In this document: positions 54,418 through 63,931 of the stretch, piece after piece
How positions within the stretch are numbered: the first letter of the stretch is position 1
Layout: each line of letters opens with the position of its first letter
DNA from: Arenibacter algicola
GTDB taxonomy: Bacteria > Bacteroidota > Bacteroidia > Flavobacteriales > Flavobacteriaceae
Reading direction: 5' to 3'
NCBI RefSeq assembly: GCF_018860365.1
Contig: NZ_JAHKPO010000014.1
Span: forward strand, 638,968 to 702,967
DNA length: 64,000 nucleotides
Notes under the pieces: model-generated
Databases searched by the model: none
Told to the model about the DNA's origin: nothing
The model's input: the letters and a program-made list of their open reading frames with translations, nothing else
Translations under genes and position numbers: made by a program

Positions 54418-55314
54418 CTATTCCGTATTCCTTGTCAAGACAATATGCTTTTCCATTTTTAGCACTCCCCTTCCCCCTGCCATTAGACTTTTTATATTGC
54501 CATTGTCGATTTCCAATTCTACAATTATTAAACTTGGAGATGGTACCTCCATAAACTCTCCTTGTTGGATAAAAAATCTGTTTTTGTTAAGCTTTAAAAT
54601 ATCAAATAGATAACAGGCTAATGGTCCGGCCGCCATACCCGTTCCTGCCTCTTCCATTATATTATATCTGGGCCCGAACATTCTTGTACTGGCATCTTTG
54701 CCATTATTATCGTTAAGAAGGGTAAAGGGATATAGACCAATTAGATCGAATTCATCGCTAATCTCCGTGATTAATCCCATATCAGGTTTTAGTTTCCTTA
54801 GTATACTTTTATTTTTGACCGGGATAAGAATGAATGAATTGCCCGTATTTACCAATGTTACGGGAGCATTCTTCCAAAGGTCGGATTTTTTTATACCCAA
54901 GGATTTCAAAATCATATTTTCCCTTTTTTGTACATCGATATATCTTGGTGCCAATTGCTCCATGTAGGCCAATTCTCCTTTTAATTTTATTTTTCTTATT
55001 CCATCAATAGTCTCTTTGGTAACATTGTTTTTCTTTAGCAAGTTCAATTGTCTTAAATACGAAAAAGTGGCAACTGTGGCATGACCGCAATGGGCAATTT
55101 GCCTATTCGGGGAAAAGAAATCAAGTTTGTAATCTGCAATATTGGATTTGGAAACGAAGGCGGTTTCAGAATAACCGATTTTGGCAGCGATTTCCTGTTT
55201 CTCCTTGATGGATAGATCATCGGCATCAAAAACGACCCCGGCAGGATTCCCTCCTTTATTATTATCCACAAATGCATTAAGAATTTGGACTTTAATCAAG
55301 TTCTGTTTGTTCAT
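54418..55314 (-). CDS. PhzF-family isomerase-like protein
   Basis: A 298-aa protein of the PhzF/diaminopimelate-epimerase-like fold. Key motifs are GGNPAGVVFDADD (21-33), GYSETAFVS with the catalytic Glu50, NRQIAHCGHATVA (about 70-82) and EEAGTGMAAGPLACYL near the C-terminus. In phenazine synthesis PhzF isomerises DHHA, but most homologues belong to other pathways. There are no phz genes here, so that role is unlikely. Confidence 0.92.
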   Translation of the reverse strand: MNKQNLIKVQILNAFVDNNKGGNPAGVVFDADDLSIKEKQEIAAKIGYSETAFVSKSNIADYKLDFFSPNRQIAHCGHATVATFSYLRQLNLLKKNNVTKETIDGIRKIKLKGELAYMEQLAPRYIDVQKRENMILKSLGIKKSDLWKNAPVTLVNTGNSFILIPVKNKSILRKLKPDMGLITEISDEFDLIGLYPFTLLNDNNGKDASTRMFGPRYNIMEEAGTGMAAGPLACYLFDILKLNKNRFFIQQGEFMEVPSPSLIIVELEIDNGNIKSLMAGGRGVLKMEKHIVLTRNTE

Positions 55315-55501
55315 GGTCTTTTTTATTGATCCTTTTAATTTTGTGAATTATGACATAATTGATTTACATGAATGGATGAAGACGAAAACAACTATTCCTT
55401 GAATTCATTAGTTGACCTGTATAGTCAGCATCCTCATTGTGGAAATTTAAATTTGATTCCTTTTATTGTTTCCTTATTTCCCGTACTTTATTGGAATAGG
55501 G

Positions 55502-56392
55502 TCAACCATTACCGAATTCCTCTTCAAAATTGGAAATAAAATCGTTGATGAACTTTTTCTGCCTATCACTCTTCCTAACTGTCAAGAAATGACTGCGTTT
55601 TAACCCATATGGCCCTATACGTTTGGCAACTATGTCCTCATAGGCTTTAAAAGGTTCCAATGCCCATTTAGGCTTGCACATTACGCCCATATTGGCATTT
55701 ACCATTTCCAAAGCAACCTCAGTTAATGGAATTGCCGTAATTTGCTCCGGTTCAACATGGTTTGGCTTTAATAAATGTTGGTAAATAAAAACGGATTCCA
55801 AGGGGTACGAATGTATTATTAGATGCGCCTCCCTGAACTTTTCCAATGCTACATAAGTCTTGGTATTAAAAAAATGGTCCTTGTGTACAAAAGCGAATAT
55901 TTCGTCTTCAAATAACTCTTGACAAAATAATACTTCCTCTTTGGGCTTTTCATGTACTATGGCAATATCGAGCTCATTTTCCAATATTTTTTTTAGCGGA
56001 TGCTTGTCCGGATCCAGGATAATATTAACTTCAATTTCCGGATATAGAACATCCATCTTCTTTATAAAGGTTAGTAGTCGCTGATAAAAGAAATAACACT
56101 CAGTACCTATTCTTATGGCGCCCTTAGTACCATTCTTTATATAATCTATTTTTTCAAACCCTTCCTCTATTGCATCCAAAACCTTTATTGCCAAGGCATG
56201 AAGTTCGCGGCCTTCATCGGTTAGTTCCCAAACATTCCGTTTACGGTAAAATACTTTGAATCCCAATCGTTCCTCCAACTCCCGTAACTGGTGGCTTAAG
56301 GCGGATTGTGTTAAAAATAGCCGCCTTGAAGAGTTGGCCATATTGCCTTCTTCCGCTATTGTTCTTATGAGTCTGAAGTACTTGATTTCCAT
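55502..56392 (-). CDS. LysR-family transcriptional regulator
   Basis: A 296-aa regulator. HTH at residues 1-60 (FRLIRTIAEEGNMANSSRRLFLTQSALSHQLRELEERLG), LysR substrate-binding domain from about 90 (GAIRIGTECYFFYQRLLTFIKK). The inducer-binding half resembles MetR-type regulators. The divergent SnoaL-like gene (166 bp away) is its most likely target. It could also control PhzF, which lies 187 bp downstream on the same strand. Confidence 0.92.
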   Translation of the reverse strand: MEIKYFRLIRTIAEEGNMANSSRRLFLTQSALSHQLRELEERLGFKVFYRKRNVWELTDEGRELHALAIKVLDAIEEGFEKIDYIKNGTKGAIRIGTECYFFYQRLLTFIKKMDVLYPEIEVNIILDPDKHPLKKILENELDIAIVHEKPKEEVLFCQELFEDEIFAFVHKDHFFNTKTYVALEKFREAHLIIHSYPLESVFIYQHLLKPNHVEPEQITAIPLTEVALEMVNANMGVMCKPKWALEPFKAYEDIVAKRIGPYGLKRSHFLTVRKSDRQKKFINDFISNFEEEFGNG

Positions 56393-56558
56393 ACCTACAA
56401 AGATAAAACATATAGCAATAGTTGAATTTGAAATTATTTCAACTTCTATTGAGGAGGTTTCAATCTCAAAAAGAATTTTGGCCTAAAACATTAATTATTT
56501 TTGTTTGACAGAAGTTGGAGGGACCAATGTCAAGTCATTATTTTAAAATTTTAATATC

Positions 56559-56996
56559 ATGGAAAAAATCATTAAAACACCACAAGACTTAGTGACGCAA
56601 TTTTTTGAAAGCGTTTGGCATGCTCCACATGATTTGGATGCAATAGATAGATTCATGACCGAGGATTATAAGATTACAACCGCCGGAAGTTTAATTAGTG
56701 GCAGGGAGAATTTTAAAAATTGGGTCAAAGGTTTTCAACGCCTATTGTTGGATGCCAAGACTGAAAGTATAGATCTATTTCACGACCCGTCAAAAACCAA
56801 AGTTGTATCCCGTTGGGTTTGTTCTGGTAGGAATAATGGACTATTTGCTCTTGAACCTGACAACAAATTAGTGTCATTTACTGGAATTGCCATTTGGACA
56901 ATCCGGGATAATAAACTATCCGAATGCTGGGTAGAGCGAAGTGCTTATGAATTATATCAGCAATTACAGGAAAATTCAAAAAATCAATTCGTTTAG
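56559..56996 (+). CDS. SnoaL/NTF2-like protein (ester cyclase type)
   Basis: A 145-aa single NTF2-like domain. It begins TPQDLVTQFFESVWHAPHDLDAIDRFMTEDYKITTAG, continues VSRWVCSGRNNG and VSFTGIAIWTIRDNKLSECWVERSAYEL, as in SnoaL-like polyketide cyclases. Divergent from the LysR gene. Substrate unknown. Confidence 0.85.
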   Translation: MEKIIKTPQDLVTQFFESVWHAPHDLDAIDRFMTEDYKITTAGSLISGRENFKNWVKGFQRLLLDAKTESIDLFHDPSKTKVVSRWVCSGRNNGLFALEPDNKLVSFTGIAIWTIRDNKLSECWVERSAYELYQQLQENSKNQFV

Positions 56997-57084
56997 ATCG
57001 ACCCTTGAATTCATCATCACTGGACATTCAAAATCAAACAGATTCCAAAGAGTACGACAAGACATCAAAGCTTTGATTTAATCA

Positions 57085-57264
57085 TGGAAAGGGATATTTG
57101 TATTAAGTGGATTTCTAGGTTATTTAGTTATTATACCCAAACCTGATTATTTCAACTTAAGAAATGTGAGAACCTTTCACCTTTTCCTTGGGTCGGGATG
57201 GTTGGACGTAATATTATTGAACATTGTATCAAACGAAAGATTGATTAAACGCCTGAAAAAATAA
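57085..57264 (+). pseudogene. Remnant of a small membrane-protein gene
   Basis: A frame of 59 codons ending TAA 57262-57264 that reads WKGIFVLSGFLGYLVIIPKP followed by NLRNVRTFHLFLGSGWLDV and a basic end. It has one hydrophobic helix and coding-like composition, but no ATG and an in-frame TAA two codons upstream. It looks like the 3' end of a lost gene. Confidence 0.4.
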
Positions 57265-57287
57265 TCCGAGAGTTTATTTTTTCAGGC
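57251..57287 (+). terminator. Perfect 14-bp inverted repeat (terminator-like)
   Basis: GCCTGAAAAAATAA (57251-57264) pairs with TTATTTTTTCAGGC (57274-57287). The left arm includes the stop codon of the remnant frame. The right arm lies 14 bp before the AraC start codon, so it could also act in that gene's leader. Confidence 0.6.
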
Positions 57288-57301
57288 ATAACTATTATAC
57301 C

Positions 57302-58198
57302 ATGATAGTCTCAAATAGATTCCCAAGCCAAGAAGTAAAGAAAAAGTTGAGGAACTTTGTATTGGATCCAATTGTGGATAATATCGCCTGGCCTGACATT
57401 ACGATTCATACAAAGGCGAATAGGTATTTGTCAAATATCGGTGAAAGTGCCTTTTCCGTGCTATCCGTTAATGGCCAAGGCAATGCACATATTAAATTGA
57501 ACAATAAAGAATTGAAAATAAGCAAGGACACATTTTTAGTATTGGGCCCGTTCCAAACTTTCGACTATTTGATTGAACATGTCACTCCTGTTGAAGTTTT
57601 AAATTTTCATCTTGGCATACAATCCTATCAAGATGCCATGGCCGCACTATCATTAAGTCAAGAAACATTACTGAATAACGGTTTGGAGTCCCAATATTGC
57701 CCCGATATAATAGCTCATATCCATCTTAAGTCCGAGCCATTTGGACGATTGCTGAACGATTACGATCAATCGGACAGTGAAAGGTACATATTTAATGTGG
57801 TAAATTATACCCTAGGTGTAAATGCAGAAAATAACAGATTAATTAATAATATTCAGGGGACTAAGAATAGTACAAAACAGGAGCTGTTCAGGAGAATGTC
57901 GCTAGCAAGGGATATAATTTATAGTCAGTATGACTACCCTGAAATGAACCTTGAATATTTAAGTAAGGAGGTATTTATGTCCAAGTTTCATTTCCTTAGG
58001 GTCTTTAAACAAACATTTGGAATAACTCCCTATCAAATGATTAGGGATGTTCGTATAAATAAAATATTTCAAATGGTAATACAGAAAGATATTGATATTA
58101 ATGAAATAGCTATTTTGACAGGCGTTAGCGAACCAAATACGGTTTATGCTTTATATAAAGAGGCATTGGAACGCCGAAAAAGTCTTGCTGCATTATAG
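57302..58198 (+). CDS. AraC-family transcriptional regulator
   Basis: A 298-aa regulator with an N-terminal cupin-like sensor (about residues 30-115) and an HTH_18 domain at about 200-290, with LEYLSKEVFMSKFHFLRVFKQTFGITPYQ and INEIAILTGVSEPNTVYALYKEA. It sits by itself between the membrane-protein remnant and the convergent MFS gene. Confidence 0.9.
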   Translation: MIVSNRFPSQEVKKKLRNFVLDPIVDNIAWPDITIHTKANRYLSNIGESAFSVLSVNGQGNAHIKLNNKELKISKDTFLVLGPFQTFDYLIEHVTPVEVLNFHLGIQSYQDAMAALSLSQETLLNNGLESQYCPDIIAHIHLKSEPFGRLLNDYDQSDSERYIFNVVNYTLGVNAENNRLINNIQGTKNSTKQELFRRMSLARDIIYSQYDYPEMNLEYLSKEVFMSKFHFLRVFKQTFGITPYQMIRDVRINKIFQMVIQKDIDINEIAILTGVSEPNTVYALYKEALERRKSLAAL

Positions 58199-58288
58199 CA
58201 ATGAGGCCGTTACCTTTTTTATTGCACTTAAAGGGACTGAATAATTATTACCCTGTACAGTAACAAAGGTACTAGCAGTGATACTTTA

Positions 58289-59437
58289 TTAATCAAGCAA
58301 TACCTTTCTGGCTTCAGTTTTAAAAAATATTGGCAGGGCAAAGGATATAATACCGTAGACCAGAAAGACTAACATAAAGGCGGATTGAAAACCTATTATC
58401 AATTTACCTATCAACAGTGAGCCCAAGCCTATACCCAATTCCATAAATATATAAAGAGTTGACAAGGCTTTACCATCAGCTCCTGCATTATCATTCAATA
58501 CCCACAAATTCAGACTTGGTATAAAAAGACCCATCGCTGCACCATATACCATAGAAGCTAGAATAAAGGCAATTTTGTGACTCCAAATGGAAAACAAACC
58601 TGAAGAAATAATGAGCAATATTGTTCCATAGATCAACAATTGTTTTAATGGCAACACATCTATTCTGTTTTTGATTATAAGACGTATAAGTATCGTGCTA
58701 AGGGTGAAAAAAATAAAGAATATTCCGTTGTTTTGAAAACCTAATGATATTGAGCGCAATGAAGAGGAAACCAATAGAATTCCAAACCCAAGAAATACCC
58801 AGAACATTACCAAAGATTGCCTCCATATGTGAATATCAATCCATACGTTTGGCTTGTCATTGTTACGCACAACTTCGGTAGTTTCTTCTTTTAAAGGTAA
58901 AATCATTAAAAATGCAAGTAACCCTAAAAAGGCCCCGGAATAGAATACATAGTCCATTCCATATTTTGTATGGATCCAACTACTAAACATGGGTCCAACG
59001 GCCATGCCCGCAGAATAGAAAGCCGATTGAATACTGATTGCTTTACCTCGATTTTTAAAATTACCTTTCGCATAGAACGTGTAACCTGTTGGGGCAAATC
59101 CTGTGGAAAACCCATGTAGGAAACGCAATAATAGAAATCCGGATATGAAAGTCACCCAAGGGTACAACAGATTTACCAATAAGGTAACGCATAGGCCAAT
59201 ATATATGGTAAATTTACCTCCTTTTGAGTCGGACAACCTACCACTTAGCGGTCTTGCCAAAAGGGCTGATATGGTAAATAGTAAAATAATGAAACCCAAA
59301 TAAGACTCGCCACCAATACCAATGAGATAAACAGGTAGTTCAGGGAGTAAAATATTATAACTGGCGGAAAAAAGAAGCGACGACATGCTCAAAAGCCACA
59401 AATGGGGATTATTGGTCTTCAAGTAAGCGATTTTCAT
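58289..59437 (-). CDS. MFS transporter
   Basis: A 382-aa integral membrane protein with about 12 hydrophobic segments. The MFS loop 2-3 signature is visible in ALLARPLSGRLSDSKGGK (about 60-75). It resembles drug/metabolite exporters of the YfcJ/arabinose-efflux type. Direction of transport and substrate unknown. It converges with the AraC gene; upstream lies the isochorismatase-like gene 143 bp away on the same strand. Confidence 0.9.
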   Translation of the reverse strand: MKIAYLKTNNPHLWLLSMSSLLFSASYNILLPELPVYLIGIGGESYLGFIILLFTISALLARPLSGRLSDSKGGKFTIYIGLCVTLLVNLLYPWVTFISGFLLLRFLHGFSTGFAPTGYTFYAKGNFKNRGKAISIQSAFYSAGMAVGPMFSSWIHTKYGMDYVFYSGAFLGLLAFLMILPLKEETTEVVRNNDKPNVWIDIHIWRQSLVMFWVFLGFGILLVSSSLRSISLGFQNNGIFFIFFTLSTILIRLIIKNRIDVLPLKQLLIYGTILLIISSGLFSIWSHKIAFILASMVYGAAMGLFIPSLNLWVLNDNAGADGKALSTLYIFMELGIGLGSLLIGKLIIGFQSAFMLVFLVYGIISFALPIFFKTEARKVLLD

Positions 59438-59579
59438 TTTTAATTAAAAAGATCAAGTATTTTATTAGAACCTAAATTTGATTGGTGATATTTTCAATGA
59501 GTAGATGAAAATACTTCTAGGAGCATGAATAGCCATCGGAGTGGAGTCAATATTCCCATTTCTTAGATTTTATTCAGCC

Positions 59580-60146
59580 TTATAGTTCACTAATTAATCT
59601 ATGACTGGTCCAAACAGTGGCAAATTCCCCATGTAAGTTTGCTAAAGCGGTTAAATGAATTATTTCGGAATCATACTTTTCACCATTTATGCCAACCCTA
59701 TCGAAAGCGGCCGTCGCGTCTGAAATGACATAAGTTTCATAGCCATAATTACCGGCCATGCGAGTTGTTGTAGAAACACAATGGTTGGTTGTAATCCCGA
59801 TTATAACAATAGTATTAATGCTTTCGTCGTCCAATTGTTTTTTCAAGTCCGTTCCGATAAATGCGCTATTTACATTCTTTGTAATAATTGGTTCTATGGA
59901 CTTGGGTTTTACTTCATCATCAAATTCAAATCCTTCATTCAAATTATACAGCAATGATTTCGGATTAGTTGAGCTGTGTCTAATATGAAAAACAGGTAGT
60001 TTTAGAGCTCTCCAATTATTCAAGATCATACCTGATACCGCTTCAGCATTTTTGTTGTTCCTATTTCCTCCCCAGTAGGCTTCATTTTTAAAGGCCTTTT
60101 GAATATCTACCAATACCAATGCTGGTCTTTTGTCTCTAAGTTTCAT
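59580..60146 (-). CDS. Isochorismatase-like cysteine hydrolase
   Basis: A 188-aa hydrolase. The catalytic triad is visible: Asp14 in LVDIQKAF, Lys90 in IITKNVNSAF and Cys123 in GITTNHCVS. It belongs to the nicotinamidase/isochorismatase superfamily; substrate unknown. It may share a transcript with the MFS gene downstream. Confidence 0.9.
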   Translation of the reverse strand: MKLRDKRPALVLVDIQKAFKNEAYWGGNRNNKNAEAVSGMILNNWRALKLPVFHIRHSSTNPKSLLYNLNEGFEFDDEVKPKSIEPIITKNVNSAFIGTDLKKQLDDESINTIVIIGITTNHCVSTTTRMAGNYGYETYVISDATAAFDRVGINGEKYDSEIIHLTALANLHGEFATVWTSHRLISEL

Positions 60147-60390
60147 AGTCTATAGCTTTTTTTAAAGGATAACCACTAATATTAATATTCTAAATCAGTT
60201 GAATCATCCAATTTAATAGTGATTAATACATCATAAGTTTTAAAAACCTCCAAAGGTGATAGGTCTATTTATTGTTTCCCAAACCTATAAATTAAGGAAC
60301 AATAAAAGAGCTAAGACAATCTTAAATTTTTTAAACATGCTTATTTTGATATAAATTACAGCCCTTCAATTATGTTCGATGTCAGTAATA

Positions 60391-61005
60391 TTAGTCTTTT
60401 TGTCCTGCCTTTATTGGAGCGTCACGATCAAGATTATATGCATAATCTATTAATGTTATGCACTCGCTGTCCTTATCGAATTTAAACCTAAGCCAACCGT
60501 AGTTGGTTGCCTCGAGCTTGGAGAGTTTAATTGCTTCTATCTCCTCTGTTTCATGTTGCAAACTCCCTTCATACCGAATGGAGCATTCGCTTTCAGTATG
60601 TCTTAAGACGAGTGTGTTTCTTCCCGATGTCCAAATTTGGTCATTCTTTAGTTCACAATTGATTATATCGAGATATTCTTCAGATTGGATAAACCCCATA
60701 TCCAAATAATAGTTCTCATTTGGAAGGCTACTTTTAATCATATTATTTGCAATGGGTTTGATGCCAAAATATAAGTGATCACCATCTTGATCCGCATGCA
60801 GGACTGTAAAGGTCAAAAAATCAAGATTACCATCATTGTCGATATCCAATTCTATTTGCTCGGGGCTACCGGAACATACACTACGGCCATCTACCTTATA
60901 ATGTATATTATCCGTTATCGGGCCACTGTATATTTCTTCATTGTTTTCACATGCCAACAAGCTTATACAAATAAAAAAACTGTGTATTGTTCTTAGTTTT
61001 ATCAT
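60391..61005 (-). CDS. Lipoprotein with DxDxDG-type calcium-like motifs
   Basis: A 204-aa protein with lipobox SLLAC (Cys19). The mature part has ELDIDNDGNLDFLTF and HADQDGDHLYFG, Asp-rich loops like EF-hand or dockerin-type calcium sites, and is otherwise beta-rich. No named family recognised. It follows the STAS-like gene on the same strand with 18 bp between, so they are likely co-transcribed. Confidence 0.7.
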   Translation of the reverse strand: MIKLRTIHSFFICISLLACENNEEIYSGPITDNIHYKVDGRSVCSGSPEQIELDIDNDGNLDFLTFTVLHADQDGDHLYFGIKPIANNMIKSSLPNENYYLDMGFIQSEEYLDIINCELKNDQIWTSGRNTLVLRHTESECSIRYEGSLQHETEEIEAIKLSKLEATNYGWLRFKFDKDSECITLIDYAYNLDRDAPIKAGQKD

Positions 61006-61023
61006 GGTATTTTCTTTGTTATT

Positions 61024-61512
61024 TTATAGTTTCAAACCGAGTTCATTTATCCATTTACTGGCTAGTGAAGGATTATGAAAATAGGCTTCATTATCTATCC
61101 CGAAAAAAAATTGATACTTGTTAATTTTTGATTTATCCTGATGTACATGTGCAGCACCTAGGCACCTTATTCCCCTTGTGCACGAAAGTTTCAAATCTTT
61201 TGCCTCCTCGAATAGATCCAAGTAACCTACCCTCCAGCCATACCTGGATAGGGTGATGGGTATTATATTCCTGAATTTTTTATGTGTTTCAACATCTCGA
61301 GCCTTAAATCCATATAGATTAACGTATATTTTGAATACGTCATCATCCTGGATTTCTTGTAGTGCCTTATAAAGTGAATCTTTCCACCTTAATACATCCA
61401 ACAAAGTGACTGTTCCCGAAAGACGTGTTACTAGTAGTTTTTTAGAGTTGTACCATTGACTACTTAGATTATCAACTTTGTTAACCTTAATATATGTTTT
61501 AGGTATATTCAT
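61024..61512 (-). CDS. STAS/SpoIIAA-like protein, tentative
   Basis: A 162-aa cytosolic protein. The central part LLVTRLSGTVTLLDVLRWKDSLYKALQ followed by FKIYVNLYGFKARDVETHKKFRNIIP has the alternating strand/helix order of SpoIIAA-like STAS proteins (strand, long helix, DLxGF-like loop). No conserved Ser was identified. Probably the first gene of a pair with the lipoprotein at 60391. Confidence 0.5.
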   Translation of the reverse strand: MNIPKTYIKVNKVDNLSSQWYNSKKLLVTRLSGTVTLLDVLRWKDSLYKALQEIQDDDVFKIYVNLYGFKARDVETHKKFRNIIPITLSRYGWRVGYLDLFEEAKDLKLSCTRGIRCLGAAHVHQDKSKINKYQFFFGIDNEAYFHNPSLASKWINELGLKL

Positions 61513-61669
61513 TAAAGTAAATTTTGATTATACAATCACTTATCTATTATTTCATGCAGCCTCGGGTCCTTCGGAAAATGGGATTTCAGGTCTTTACAAA
61601 GCTGTCATATATTTAACTCATTGAACTACTGCACTAAACCCGCAACAATTGGCGGAGTAATTAAACAGC

Positions 61670-62254
61670 CTATTTAAAATCAGAAATCAGTGAAGTTGGA
61701 GGAGGAACAACATTTTCGATGGGCTTGGTACTTTTCAAATAGTCAAATATCGCCCTAAGATCCTCTTCCTTTAGGTCCTTATAGGCTTGCCAGGGCATAG
61801 GCGGTAATAATGGTCGCCCGTTCTCCAATCCTTTGTATTTACCCTGTCTAATAGCCCTTTTGAATTGGTCAAAGGACCAGTTGCCAATTCCAGTTTCGTC
61901 CGATGAAATATTTGCGGTATACGAAATTCCCCAAGGACCAACGGCCGCAGTCATATCACCACTAAAGAGCACCCATTTTTTTGCAGTCTCTAGTTCTTCA
62001 GTACTCAATTGAGGTATTTCATTTTTGGAATTAAAGCCGGAGAATAATCGACTATCATCCAAAATAGGGCCATTGGGAGTGAACACCTTGGGGGTATGGC
62101 ACACAGCACAATCCATAATGCCAACTAGGTATTCTCCTCTTTTTACAGATTCTTGATGTTGCTTTTCATTTTTTGAAGTTTCGGTCTCGTTGATACCTTT
62201 GCAGGCACTTAAGACTATGGTTAAGATTAAACCATTGATAATAAATTTTTTCAT
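61670..62254 (-). CDS. Lipid-anchored monoheme cytochrome c
   Basis: A 194-aa lipoprotein: lipobox VLSAC (Cys18), then one heme site CAVCH (Cys49, Cys52, His53). A likely axial Met lies in the LLPPMPWQAY block. The layout (GEYLVGIMDCAVCHTPKVFTPNGP, later RAIRQGKYKG and LRAIFDYLKS) matches the small cytochrome c subunits that accept electrons from periplasmic dehydrogenases. The partner enzyme is not in the neighbourhood. Confidence 0.88.
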   Translation of the reverse strand: MKKFIINGLILTIVLSACKGINETETSKNEKQHQESVKRGEYLVGIMDCAVCHTPKVFTPNGPILDDSRLFSGFNSKNEIPQLSTEELETAKKWVLFSGDMTAAVGPWGISYTANISSDETGIGNWSFDQFKRAIRQGKYKGLENGRPLLPPMPWQAYKDLKEEDLRAIFDYLKSTKPIENVVPPPTSLISDFK

Positions 62255-62627
62255 TATTTTGTTTTAAGTTATTTTTTCGATCAAAGCTCCATATAACATA
62301 GATTTGATATTTTTCGCATCCATTTTATAAGAGAAAATGATCCTTCGTTATATGATTTTTGTTCTAAACTTTACTGTTGCTCTTTTTAGGTTTGAACTCG
62401 TCCACAGCTTAGATCTATGCAAAGAAATAATGGGAATTGCACATACCATTATTCAAAATTGCTATTTTCAATCTGGAGTAATATTGTTAATGAGCAGTTT
62501 TCAAAATCTGAATGGTTCGCAGATAAGGCATTAATAGAAAGAACCCGACAGATATATGTTTTGCCGGGTTCTACAACTAACGAACTATTGGATTAATAAA
62601 AACTTGGAAACATCACTCATATAGATA
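62255..62627. other. Intergenic, one hairpin at its right end
   Basis: A 373-bp spacer. A 65-codon plus-strand frame (62337-62534) has no recognisable content. AGAACCCG at 62540-62547 pairs with CGGGTTCT at 62575-62582 and may terminate the leftward lipoprotein gene at 62628. Confidence 0.45.
62540..62582 (-). terminator. Probable terminator of the lipoprotein gene
   Basis: An 8-bp stem AGAACCCG/CGGGTTCT with a 27-nt loop that can pair further (one mismatch). On the minus strand a short TTTCTATTAAT stretch follows. It is 45 bp after the stop of the gene at 62628. Confidence 0.55.
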
Positions 62628-63176
62628 TTATGGACAGCTTACTTTGGGATTCCAATCATAGAAAGTACCTTTCGGATTTTCTAGGTCAGTCCATACGTGT
62701 AAGGCCCAAAATTCTAATTCTTCATTTTTATGAAACTTTTGGAAATATAACTCCGGAGGCGTTGCGGTGGACGGGAGTTCGCTAAATGGAACTATATACT
62801 CCACAGCCACCAATTCCAATTCCTTACTAATGGGATTTGAAGCAAATAGAAGGACCTGTGGCTCTTTGTGATTAAGCCTGCCATCCATATACTCCATTTT
62901 GCCAATGTGGTGCCCCATACCTCCTTCGGTCGGATGTTCCACACATTCCGAAAGAGCATGATTCCAGCCCATCTTCTTCGCTGATTCAATTGTCCGCATA
63001 CTTGAAGTAATTTTTCGAACTTCATTCAACATTGTATTGATCTTTTCCTCTTGTGATGGAGCATCGTCATTGCTACAGGATGTAGAAAATAATGCCAAAG
63101 AAGTAATTCCAAATGTCCATAAAACAACTTTCGCTTTATGTAACCTAATCATAGATTTTAACTTTATACAATTCAT
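62628..63176 (-). CDS. Lipoprotein, unknown
   Basis: A 182-aa protein (174 aa if it starts at Met9, which gives a more usual signal peptide). Lipobox STSC, Cys34. The mature part has KKMGWNHALSECVEHPTEGGMGHHIGKMEYMDG with several His and the ending KVSCP. Two Cys in the mature part could pair. This HPxxGGMGxH pattern looks conserved, but I cannot name a family. Confidence 0.68.
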   Translation of the reverse strand: MNCIKLKSMIRLHKAKVVLWTFGITSLALFSTSCSNDDAPSQEEKINTMLNEVRKITSSMRTIESAKKMGWNHALSECVEHPTEGGMGHHIGKMEYMDGRLNHKEPQVLLFASNPISKELELVAVEYIVPFSELPSTATPPELYFQKFHKNEELEFWALHVWTDLENPKGTFYDWNPKVSCP

Positions 63177-63329
63177 AATGGTTTATTTTTTCCGCAAAGG
63201 AATAGGGAAAGAATTGTATGTAGTTATTGAAAATTGCTAATTTGATTGAATTAAAAATAAAGAGGATACTCCTACTGAATTTTTTCTGGCGTTCTTTATC
63301 CGTTAGGGTGTTTTATCTTGTATAACTGC

Positions 63330-63770
63330 TTTATCTTCCAAAAAACTGAATTATTGTTATTAGCTTTAGGAGTAGATATGGTAATAGATTATCAAACGAC
63401 ATATTTTTCAGAGGCTTCAGAAATAATAGATTGCGTTATTGATAGAGTGAAGCTGCAGAAAAGTCTTTTGGAGTATTGAAAAAAGGAGGTAAATACGTCG
63501 GTATTGCTTCATTATCAACACCAATTCCAGATGATTTATTGGGAAAATATGATGTAACCGCATCAAAGTTTCTATTTACATCCAATTCTACTCAGTTGGA
63601 AAAAATAGTTTCATTAGTAGAGCAATAAAAGGTAACTATAATCATTGATAAAACTTTCCCATTGGATGAAGCGAAAAGGGCTTTGGAATATCAAAAAAAA
63701 GGGACACTCCAAACGCAAGAACATTCTTATGACTTAGTGAAACGACCTGTACTAGCAACCGATTGCAAAT
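63330..63770 (+). pseudogene. Decayed zinc-type alcohol dehydrogenase/quinone oxidoreductase
   Basis: Three pieces in different frames can be read as one MDR-superfamily gene: (1) LLLALGVDMVIDYQTTYF...EIIDCVIDRV, the nucleotide-binding part with a diagnostic GAD-x-VIDY-like motif; (2) VLKKGGKYVGIASLSTPIPDD...LEKIVSLVEQ ending in a stop; (3) KVTIIIDKTFPLDEAKRALEYQKKG followed by VKRP. At least one frameshift and one in-frame stop separate them, and the N-terminal half is missing. Plus-strand orientation. Confidence 0.7.
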
Positions 63771-63879
63771 GAATCTTGGTGAATTATATATAGAATTTAT
63801 TAGGTGCGTAATTCGGTGAGTAATTGCTAAAATAAAATTTATAAATGATTGATAATCAATATTTAAGATAATGAGTTGC

Positions 63880-63897
63880 AGTTCCTCTTTCTCCGCA
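63880..63897 (+). other. tRNA-Ser 3'-end-like fragment (possible att scar)
   Basis: AGTTCCTCTTTCTCCGCA looks like the 3' end of a tRNA-Ser (end of T arm, acceptor strand TTTCTCC, discriminator G). No tRNA body can be folded upstream. A strong terminator follows. This is the pattern left when an element integrates at the 3' end of a tRNA gene. Confidence 0.45.
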
Positions 63898-63902
63898 AAA
63901 GG

Positions 63903-63931
63903 AAACCCATAACGAAAGTTATGGGTTTTTT
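63903..63931 (+). terminator. Strong Rho-independent terminator
   Basis: An 11-bp stem AAACCCATAAC/GTTATGGGTTT with a GAAA tetraloop and a run of six T (63926-63931). It follows the tRNA-Ser-like fragment directly, where the tRNA's own terminator would be. Confidence 0.92.

Noticed and set aside
54418..55314. Phenazine biosynthesis
   Set aside because: PhzF-like proteins are widespread and no other phz gene is present.
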